A DNA stretch of 19,576 nt from Brevundimonas sp. (GTDB taxonomy: Bacteria > Pseudomonadota > Alphaproteobacteria > Caulobacterales > Caulobacteraceae). The position numbers and the translations under genes are program-made. Each line of letters begins with the position of its first letter. The first letter of the stretch is position 1. This document shows positions 14,221 through 19,576 of this stretch, in pieces. Below the pieces are notes generated by a model, which saw only the letters and a program-made list of their open reading frames with translations, was not told where the DNA came from and searched no databases. Location of the stretch: positions 1 through 19,576 of the forward strand of contig NZ_JAVHLH010000018.1 of the NCBI RefSeq assembly GCF_031082345.1, in the 5' to 3' direction.

Positions 14221-15528
14221 TCAGGCGCTCCGGGGCCCGAACACCCGCGCGAACACCGTGTCGACATGCTTGGTGTGATAGCCGATGTCGAACAGCGCCT
14301 CGAGCTGCGCCTCCGGCAGGGTGACCCGCGCGTCGGCCTTGAGGAAGTCGAGGAAGGCCCCTTCGCCGCGCCACACCTTCATGGCGTTCTCCTGCACGGC
14401 GGCATAGGCGTCCTCGCGCGACACCCCCGCCTGCGTCAGGGCCAGCATCACCCGCTGCGAATGCACCAGCCCGCCCAGCAGGTTCAGGTTCTTCGCCATG
14501 TTCTCGGGGTAGACGTTCAGCCGCTCGACCACCCCGGCCAGCCGGTGCAGGGCGAAGTCCAGGTGAATGGTCGCGTCCGGCCCGATGCCGCGCTCGACCG
14601 AGGAATGGCTGATGTCCCGCTCGTGCCACAGGGCGACGTTCTCCATCGCCGGCACGACCGCCGACCGCACCAGCCGGGCGAGGCCGGTCAGGTTCTCGGT
14701 CAGGATCGGATTGCGCTTGTGCGGCATGGCCGACGAGCCCTTCTGCCCCTTGTCGAAGAACTCCTCGGCTTCCAGCACCTCGGTGCGCTGCAGATGGCGA
14801 ATCTCGACCGCCAGCCGCTCCACCGAGCTGGCGACCACGCCCAGGGCCGCGAAGAAGGCGGCGTGGCGGTCGCGCGGGATCACCTGGGTCGAGACCGGCT
14901 CGATCTGGAGGCCCATCTTTTCGGCGACATAGGCCTCGACCGCCGGATCGACGTTGGCGAAGGTGCCGACCGCCCCGGAGATGGCGCAGGTGGCGATCTC
15001 TTCCTTAGCCGTCAGCAGCCGCCGTTTCGCCCGCTGGAACTCGGCGTGATAGCCGGCCAGCTTCAGGCCGAAGGTCACCGGCTCGGCGTGAATGCCGTGG
15101 CTGCGGCCGACGCACGGGGTCAGCTTGTGCTCCTTCGCCCGCGTCTCCAGCGCCGCCAGCACCCGGTCGACGCCCTCGACCAGCAGGTCGGCCGAACGCG
15201 CCAGCTGCACTGCGAAACAGGTGTCCAGCACGTCCGACGAGGTCATGCCCTGGTGCAGGAACCGCGCCTCGTCGCCGACGATCTCGGCCACATGGGTCAG
15301 GAAGGCGATGACGTCGTGCTTGGTGGTGCGTTCGATCTCGTCGATGCGGTCGGCGTCGAACACCACGTCCTTGCCCTTGGCCCAGATCGCCTCGGCGGCG
15401 CTGGCCGGGATGGTCCCCAGCTCGGCCATCCGGGTGGCCGCGTGAGCCTCGATCTCGAACCAGATCCGGTATTTGGTCTCCTGCGACCAGATGGCGACGG
15501 CGGCGGGGCGGGAATAGCGGATGATCAT
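14221..15528 (-). CDS. purB: Adenylosuccinate lyase PurB
   Basis: PurB removes fumarate twice in purine synthesis: from SAICAR to AICAR, and from adenylosuccinate to AMP. The 435-aa protein is typical of the short bacterial form. It shows MIIRYSRPAAVAIWS at the N-terminus, HDVIAFLTHVAE and TSSDVLDTC (substrate contacts), GRSHGIHAEP (general-acid His), and the superfamily signature GSSAMPHKRNP carrying the flexible catalytic loop serine. ATG 15528 is the family start. An upstream in-frame ATG (15552) would add eight unconserved residues. The ribosome binding site is weak. The gene leads a two-gene unit with the DNA glycosylase. Confidence 0.98.
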   Translation of the reverse strand: MIIRYSRPAAVAIWSQETKYRIWFEIEAHAATRMAELGTIPASAAEAIWAKGKDVVFDADRIDEIERTTKHDVIAFLTHVAEIVGDEARFLHQGMTSSDVLDTCFAVQLARSADLLVEGVDRVLAALETRAKEHKLTPCVGRSHGIHAEPVTFGLKLAGYHAEFQRAKRRLLTAKEEIATCAISGAVGTFANVDPAVEAYVAEKMGLQIEPVSTQVIPRDRHAAFFAALGVVASSVERLAVEIRHLQRTEVLEAEEFFDKGQKGSSAMPHKRNPILTENLTGLARLVRSAVVPAMENVALWHERDISHSSVERGIGPDATIHLDFALHRLAGVVERLNVYPENMAKNLNLLGGLVHSQRVMLALTQAGVSREDAYAAVQENAMKVWRGEGAFLDFLKADARVTLPEAQLEALFDIGYHTKHVDTVFARVFGPRSA

Positions 15529-15656
15529 GGGCGCGGGGTGTCGGTCCAGCATGGCCGGGAGTCAAGCGCAGCTTGTGACAGGCCGGCTCAAACTGATTGG
15601 CGCGCCCGCCCGAAGCCGCCTATGGCCGGACAGGTCGTCAGCGAGGAGCCCGCGCC

Positions 15657-16301
15657 ATGGAACTGATCATCGGACCGCGTCTGTATTCGACCTGGTCGCT
15701 GCGCCCGTGGCTGGTGCTGAAGCGCTGCAAGGCGGATTTCTCGGTTCGCGAGATCGACATCTATTCGCCCGCCGGCCAGGCCGAGCTGGAGCGCATTTCC
15801 CCCTCCCGTCTCGTGCCCCTGCTCAGGGTCGAGGGCGAGACCATCTGGGACTCCATGGCCATCGCCGTCTGGTGCGCCGAACGGTATCCCGAGGCGCGGC
15901 TGTGGCCCGCCGACGCCCATGCCCGCTGGCTCGCCCGCTCCGCCGCCTGCGAGATGCACGGCGGATTCATGGGCCTGCGCACTGACTGCGGCATGGGCCC
16001 GGACCACACCATGGTCGGCCCGGACCGGTCTCCGCCGCCCACGGGCGAAGCGGTGGACCGCGACATCCGCCGCATCGTCAGCCTGTGGAAGGAGATGCGC
16101 GGCCGCTTCGGGGCCGGCGGTCCGTACCTGTTCGGCGAATGGTCGATACCGGACGCCTTCTACACGCCCGTCGCTGCCCGCTTCCGGCATTTCCAGATCG
16201 ATCTGGCGGCCTATGGCGACGACGGTACAGCCGCCGCCTATCGCGACGCCCTGCTGGCCCAGCCGGATTTTCTGGAGTGGTCGGCGGAAGCCCTGCGTTA
16301 A
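15657..16301 (+). CDS. Glutathione S-transferase family protein
   Basis: The 214-aa protein has the two-domain GST layout. An N-terminal thioredoxin-like domain (about 1-78) has LYSTWSLRPWLVLK, where Ser11/Ser14 are candidate glutathione-activating residues, the cis-Pro region in SRLVPLLRVEG, and DSMAIAVWCAERYP (Ser contact to the glutathione glutamyl group). An all-helical C-terminal domain (about 90-214) follows, with GPYLFGEWSIPDAFYTPV, the N-capping-box region of GSTs. The length is normal. ATG 15657 has GAGGAG 8 nt upstream; the in-frame ATG at 15597 has none. It is divergent from purB. The substrate is unknown. Confidence 0.93.
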   Translation: MELIIGPRLYSTWSLRPWLVLKRCKADFSVREIDIYSPAGQAELERISPSRLVPLLRVEGETIWDSMAIAVWCAERYPEARLWPADAHARWLARSAACEMHGGFMGLRTDCGMGPDHTMVGPDRSPPPTGEAVDRDIRRIVSLWKEMRGRFGAGGPYLFGEWSIPDAFYTPVAARFRHFQIDLAAYGDDGTAAAYRDALLAQPDFLEWSAEALR

Positions 16302-16380
16302 CCGAGCACCGGAACCCGGCCTTAAGACAACAATGGTATTCCGGGAGCCTCGCCAACGCATCTGCGTTCAGAGTTCAGCC

Positions 16381-16491
16381 ATGTCGATGCCCGTGCAACA
16401 GCCCCAGCCCCGACGCCCCAGCCTGATGGTCTACGGGCTGCTGATCGTGATCGCCTGCTGCCTTCCGGCCCTGTTGCTCGCCGGCCTCTAG
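16381..16491 (+). CDS. 36-aa single-TM small protein
   Basis: A short frame from ATG 16381 encodes 36 residues: a Gln/Pro/Arg-rich head (MPVQQPQPRRPS) followed by one strong hydrophobic helix (LMVYGLLIVIACCLPALLLAGL) to the end. The layout, basic head then TM tail, is typical of small inner-membrane proteins. The ribosome binding site is weak (CAGAG only). It ends one base before the stop of the convergent transglycosylase gene, and no other gene explains 16302-16491. It is too short for family recognition; reality rests on the clean TM profile and position. Confidence 0.45.
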   Translation: MSMPVQQPQPRRPSLMVYGLLIVIACCLPALLLAGL

Positions 16492-18168
16492 CTAGCGCGA
16501 ACCGCCGATCGTCGGGCTCGAAGCGATCTCGACCGTCTGTTGCGGCGCCGGCGGCGGCACATAGTCCAGCGCCAGAGGCACCAGGGTCGCGCCCGACGCC
16601 ACCGCGTCCAGCGTGTTCAGCGGCAGCCCGTTGAGGCGCTGATAGATCCAGTAGGCCGCCACGACCTTTTCGACATAATCCCGCGCCTGCGGCACATCGA
16701 TCGACTCGATCAGCAGCAGCGGATCGGCGTCGTGGCCCAGCTTGCGCACCGCCGCGACCATCGGCCCCGGCCCGGCGTTGTAGGATGCCGCGACCCTCAG
16801 CAGGTCGCCGTTGATCGCGGGCATCGCCAGCACCTTGCTGACATAGTCCTGGCCGAGCCGGGCGTTGACGCCGGGATCATACAGCCGGTCGGGATTCGAC
16901 ACGAAGCCGCGATCGTTGGCGAGCTCCGCCGCCGTGGTCGGCATCACCTGCATCAGGCCATAGGCTCCGACGGGCGATCGCGCGCGGGCGTTGAAGTCCG
17001 TCTCCTTGCGGGCGATGGCGTAGACCAGCGACCGCTCGATGGTGAAGCCGCCCGCCGGCTCGATCACCGGCTGCGGATAGCGGTCGGCGTCGATGCGCTC
17101 GGCCTCGTCGCTGACGCCGGTGACGCGCGGGCCGAGGGCCCGGCCCAGCGCCGCCCACAGTTTGCGCCCCTGCTCGGTCAGCTCCGACCGCAGGCCGGTG
17201 CGCAACTCGTCGCGGGCCTCGGTCCTGCGTCCGACCTCGTAATAGGCCACGGTGCGGCGGGCGCGGTCGTCCGACCGGATGAAGGCGTTCAGGGCCTCGG
17301 CGTCGACGTCGTCGGCGATGCGGGCCGCGCGCTGCAATTGCGCCTCGGTCCGGTAGGGCGTCGGCCCCAGGTTCTCGATGGTCGGCTCCTCGCCGAGCTG
17401 ACGCAGGGCGATCTGGCCATAGAAGGTCGCCGGCCAGGCGCCGGCCTGGCGCAGCAGCGGCTGCACCCGATCCTGCTGACCGGAGCGGGCGGCGCTGCGG
17501 GCGGCCCAGAAGGCGGCCCCGGAACGCAGCCAGCCGTCCTCGGTCGGATCATCCAGCACCCGTTCGAAGGCGTTCGCGGCCTTGCCGAACTCGCCCAGCC
17601 GGTACTGGGCCAGGCCCACCACCCACCAGTCGCCGATCTCCTCGCCCAGCATCACCGCGCCGGTGAGGTCGTCATTGTTCAGCGCGATCCGCGCCGCCTT
17701 GGTGGGGTCGTCCGGCGACGCCCCGCCGCCGGCCTGCACCACGGTCGTCCAGGTCCGGCCGCTGGTGCTTGAGGGCCGCCTCGGCATGGGCGCCCCGTCC
17801 GGGCGCCGACGCAGCGCCAGATTGTAGGCCCGCGGGGCGGACGACAGGTCGGAATACTCTTCCAGCCACGCCGCCAGTTCTTCGTAGGTGGCGGAATAGT
17901 CGGCGTGGAACAGCCGTTCGAATTCGACCTGGCCCAGCAGCACGCGGTCCTGGGCCTGGCGGGCCGAGGCGCGCGCCGCCTCAAGGTCCCCGCGCCGCAG
18001 GGCGTCGAAGGCGGTGGTGTAGCTCAGGCGATCGGCCGGGCTCAGCGCCGACAGCACCGCGCGACGATCGTCATCCTCGGCGTAGGCCGGAGCGGCGGCG
18101 CCCAGCACAAGGGCGAAAGCCAGAGCGGTCGTCGGCGCGAATATCGCGCGGCGGAATGTAATCGGCAC
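16492..18168 (-). CDS. Soluble lytic murein transglycosylase (SLT domain)
   Basis: The 558-aa periplasmic protein resembles Slt70, which cleaves peptidoglycan glycan strands to 1,6-anhydro-MurNAc products. It has a Sec signal peptide (about residues 1-30, ending APAYA), a long alpha-superhelical region of short repeats (about 35-360), and a C-terminal SLT domain (about 375-515). The catalytic Glu is Glu389 in IARKETDFN, followed by SPVGAYGLMQVMPTTA and ASYNAGPGPM. GTG 18168 was chosen because AAGGGGGG lies about 8 nt upstream and the signal peptide follows; GTG 18219 is an alternative adding 17 residues. The upstream gap (18220-18317) contains several GANTC sites and a CCCCTTTTGGGG palindrome. 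Confidence 0.93.
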   Translation of the reverse strand: MPITFRRAIFAPTTALAFALVLGAAAPAYAEDDDRRAVLSALSPADRLSYTTAFDALRRGDLEAARASARQAQDRVLLGQVEFERLFHADYSATYEELAAWLEEYSDLSSAPRAYNLALRRRPDGAPMPRRPSSTSGRTWTTVVQAGGGASPDDPTKAARIALNNDDLTGAVMLGEEIGDWWVVGLAQYRLGEFGKAANAFERVLDDPTEDGWLRSGAAFWAARSAARSGQQDRVQPLLRQAGAWPATFYGQIALRQLGEEPTIENLGPTPYRTEAQLQRAARIADDVDAEALNAFIRSDDRARRTVAYYEVGRRTEARDELRTGLRSELTEQGRKLWAALGRALGPRVTGVSDEAERIDADRYPQPVIEPAGGFTIERSLVYAIARKETDFNARARSPVGAYGLMQVMPTTAAELANDRGFVSNPDRLYDPGVNARLGQDYVSKVLAMPAINGDLLRVAASYNAGPGPMVAAVRKLGHDADPLLLIESIDVPQARDYVEKVVAAYWIYQRLNGLPLNTLDAVASGATLVPLALDYVPPPAPQQTVEIASSPTIGGSR

Positions 18169-18285
18169 TGAGGCGGCCCCCCTTAGAGCGTTCAGGCGGA
18201 CCGTCTCGACTCGATCCACACGGCGCTGTTCGTTCGGTCGTCAGGCCAGAAAGGCGCCACTCGCCCCGGCCCGTGTCAAGGATTC

Positions 18286-18299
18286 ACCCCTTTTGGGGC
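18286..18299. other. CCCCTTTTGGGG palindrome in the gap before the slt-type gene
   Basis: CCCC-TTTT-GGGG (flanked by A/C and C) can form a short, very stable hairpin. It lies just downstream of the uracil-DNA glycosylase stop (18318, minus strand) and upstream of the transglycosylase. On the minus strand no T-run follows, so it is a doubtful terminator; it is as likely an operator-like palindrome. GANTC sites stand on both sides (18281-18285 and 18306-18310). Confidence 0.35.
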
Positions 18300-18317
18300 A
18301 GTTTTGAGTCGGGCGGG

Positions 18318-19112
18318 TTAATGGCCGGCCTTCTGGTCCAGCCGGGCCGCCAGCGACAGCATGTCGGCCCAGGCCTGCCGCTTGGCCATCGGCTGGCGCA
18401 GCAGGAAGGCGGGATGCAGGGTCGGCAGGGTCGGGGCCGACACCCCGCCCTCGGCCAGCCGCCACTCGCGCCACTGGCCGCGCAGCTTCATGATTCCCTC
18501 GTCCGCGCCCAGCACCGCCTTCGACGCCGCCGCCCCGACCAGCAGCACCGCCCTGGGTTTCAACAGGGCGAAGGCCCGCTCGACGAACGGCGCGCACACC
18601 GCCTGCTCGGCAGGCGTCGGGGTGCGGTTGCCGGGCGGCCGCCAGAACACCGTGTTGGTGATGAACACCCGACCCTCCAGCCCGGCTTCGGCCAGCATCC
18701 GGTCCAGCAGCTTGCCGGCCTTGCCCACGAACGGCTGGCCGCGTTCGTCCTCCTCCGCGCCCGGCCCCTCGCCGACGATCAGCACCTCGGCCTCGGGATT
18801 GCCGCGCGAGAACACCGCCTGCCGCGCGCCCAGTCCGCGCAGGGCGCAACCCTCGAACGCCGCGATCGCCTGGCCCAGCGCCTCCAGCGTCTCCGCCCCG
18901 GCCGCCAGTCGCCGCGCCTCGGCCAGAGCGCTTGAGGCGTCGACCACCGGCGTAATCGCGGCCGTCGCCTTCGCCACGGCCTTCACCGCCGGCGGCGGTT
19001 CGACATGCGTCCGGTCGACCGGCGCGTCCCCGAAACAGGCGTCGACGCCCGCATCGCGCCAGAAGGCGAGCAGGCTTTCGGCGCTGGCGGTGTCGAGACC
19101 AGGCGCAGTCAT
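18318..19112 (-). CDS. Uracil-DNA glycosylase, family 4-like, Fe-S ligands partly missing
   Basis: The 264-aa protein removes uracil from DNA, judging by its family-4-type motifs: motif 1 GEGPGAEED (114-122), then GQPFVGKAGKLLDRML, RPPGNRTPTP (158-167), and motif 2 LHPAFLLR with His233. An N-terminal extension of about 80 residues (LLAFWRDAGVD..., then Ala-rich) precedes the domain. Family 4 normally binds a 4Fe-4S cluster through four Cys. Here only Cys89 and Cys173 are in place; the positions expected to be Cys hold Phe86 (before GCAL) and Trp157 (VFWRPP). A standard cluster therefore seems impossible. I recall similar Trp/Phe variants in other alphaproteobacteria. ATG 19112 overlaps the stop of the upstream gene (ATGA), so the two are coupled. 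Confidence 0.93.
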   Translation of the reverse strand: MTAPGLDTASAESLLAFWRDAGVDACFGDAPVDRTHVEPPPAVKAVAKATAAITPVVDASSALAEARRLAAGAETLEALGQAIAAFEGCALRGLGARQAVFSRGNPEAEVLIVGEGPGAEEDERGQPFVGKAGKLLDRMLAEAGLEGRVFITNTVFWRPPGNRTPTPAEQAVCAPFVERAFALLKPRAVLLVGAAASKAVLGADEGIMKLRGQWREWRLAEGGVSAPTLPTLHPAFLLRQPMAKRQAWADMLSLAARLDQKAGH

Positions 19113-19312
19113 TGGTCATCGTCGTTCAGCGTTTCAGCCATCACGACGCCGCTGCCGACCATGCTGGAAATCCCTCCCATCACAGCCAGGCCAAGGCCGA
19201 CCCAACCCAGTATGGGGCGCTGCAGAATATCACTCAAAATGAGAGCCACGACCCCTCCGATGACACCCACATAGGCGATCGGCCACAACCAGCTGAGTTG
19301 GCGCGAGTTCAT
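19109..19312 (-). CDS. 67-aa two-TM protein coupled to the DNA glycosylase
   Basis: No family is recognised. The 67-aa product has two hydrophobic segments (about residues 9-29 and 34-58) joined by a short turn containing LQRPILG, and an acidic tail (ETLNDDDQ). It is probably a hairpin inner-membrane protein with Gly-rich packing faces. Its stop overlaps the start of the uracil-DNA glycosylase as ATGA (19112-19109). The ribosome binding site before ATG 19312 is weak (AAGGA, distant). It is divergent from the ETF-ubiquinone oxidoreductase gene, 88 bp apart. A membrane protein coupled to a DNA repair enzyme has no obvious explanation beyond shared expression. Confidence 0.66.
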   Translation of the reverse strand: MNSRQLSWLWPIAYVGVIGGVVALILSDILQRPILGWVGLGLAVMGGISSMVGSGVVMAETLNDDDQ

Positions 19313-19330
19313 ATCGCACAGGGATAGTCC

Positions 19331-19368
19331 TTGACCGCCCCGGCGTCACCTTCCGATAAGGCGTCACC
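19331..19368 (+). promoter_or_regulatory. Candidate promoter and 9-bp direct repeat before the ETF-QO gene
   Basis: TTGACC (19331-19336) and GATAAG (19355-19360), 18 bp apart, could serve as -35 and -10. Overlapping them is a direct repeat GGCGTCACC at 19342-19350 and 19360-19368 (18-bp period), which could be a regulator site placed across the -10. All are motif-level guesses. Confidence 0.28.
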
Positions 19369-19400
19369 CACAAGACCCTGCTTGCGACGAGGAATCAGCC

Positions 19401-19576
19401 ATGGCCGAGGACGCTATCGAAGGCGGCGCGACGAACGCCTGGCAGGAAGCGGTGATCGACAAACTGCCGCCGGCCGAGGCTCTGGCCGGGGTCGAGCGCG
19501 AGGCCATGGAATACGACGTCGTCATCGTCGGCGCCGGGCCGTCTGGCCTGGCCGCCGCGATCCGGCTGAAGCAGCT
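19401..19576 (+). CDS. ETF-ubiquinone oxidoreductase, N-terminal part (cut by window end)
   Basis: Only the first 58 codons are in the window. After a variable leader (MAEDAIEGG..., about 35 residues) comes REAMEYDVVIVGAGPSGLAAAIRLKQ, a Rossmann FAD-binding motif (GxGxxG) in the setting typical of electron-transfer-flavoprotein:ubiquinone oxidoreductase. That enzyme passes electrons from acyl-CoA and amino-acid dehydrogenases via ETF to the quinone pool at the inner membrane. AGGA 7 nt upstream supports ATG 19401. Other FAD-dependent GG-motif reductases (e.g. geranylgeranyl reductase-like) cannot be fully excluded from so short a piece, but the EREAMEYDVVIVGAGP context is that of ETF-QO. Confidence 0.82.
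   Translation, partial: MAEDAIEGGATNAWQEAVIDKLPPAEALAGVEREAMEYDVVIVGAGPSGLAAAIRLKQ

Noticed and set aside
14173..15666. 497-codon + strand open frame over purB
   Set aside because: Antisense shadow; purB on the minus strand has all catalytic motifs.
16311..16340. GGAAC upstream of the 36-aa peptide as a third EcfG promoter
   Set aside because: No CGTT-like -10 occurs 16-17 bp downstream (AATG/ATGG instead).
16540..17772. 410-codon + strand frame over the transglycosylase
   Set aside because: Antisense shadow, Arg/Gly/His-rich with no family resemblance.
18318..19112. UdgX-type glycosylase that crosslinks to uracil DNA
   Set aside because: Motif 1 is GEGPG, and the KRRIH loop insertion of UdgX is absent.

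Overview
The window is a GC-rich chromosomal segment that reads like an alphaproteobacterium of the Caulobacterales, most likely Brevundimonas or a close relative. This is an inference. It rests on the strong G/C third-position bias, the alphaproteobacterial F1-ATPase zeta subunit (DUF1476) divergent from purC, an alphaproteobacterial-type uracil-DNA glycosylase, and candidate EcfG/SigT stress promoters. The DNA is densely coded. No stretch longer than about 240 bp lacks a gene; the longest is the purC/zeta divergent region, 12350-12591. I see no rRNA, tRNA, CRISPR array, insertion sequence or phage gene.

Layout, left to right. Positions 48-1967 (+) hold a folate-salvage enzyme (5-formyltetrahydrofolate cyclo-ligase), a YmdB-type metallophosphoesterase and a 3-TM protein. 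Positions 2078-2908 (+) hold an exported DUF5694 protein, convergent with a Tat-exported PhoD-type alkaline phosphatase (3018-4586, -). Positions 4642-7214 (-) hold purL followed by a translationally coupled lipoprotein. Positions 7317-9405 form an islet: three tiny acidic proteins (+) interleaved with a polytopic TspO-like membrane protein and a sugar O-acetyltransferase (both -). Positions 9476-12349 (-) form the purine cluster purC-purS-(43-aa TM peptide)-PEBP protein-(frameshifted yetF)-purQ. Next come the zeta subunit (+), a fasciclin lipoprotein (-), and purB with a hypoxanthine-DNA-glycosylase-like gene (-). Positions 15657-16491 (+) hold a glutathione-S-transferase-like gene and a 36-aa membrane peptide. 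A lytic transglycosylase, a family-4-like uracil-DNA glycosylase and a 67-aa membrane protein follow on the minus strand. The window ends inside the start of an ETF-ubiquinone oxidoreductase gene (+).

The main theme is de novo purine synthesis. PurS, PurQ and PurL form the three-subunit FGAM synthetase, PurC makes SAICAR, and PurB splits SAICAR and adenylosuccinate. Several small or accessory genes are tied to the pur genes by stop/start overlaps or a very short gap: the 43-aa peptide to purS, the lipoprotein to purL, and the glycosylase to purB.

The most notable observations are: two EcfG-like promoters in front of small disordered acidic proteins; a one-base frameshift in yetF; a uracil-DNA glycosylase lacking two of the four usual Fe-S cysteines; a hypoxanthine-type glycosylase downstream of purB; and a foldable element at the very start of the window that supplies the ribosome binding site of the first gene.
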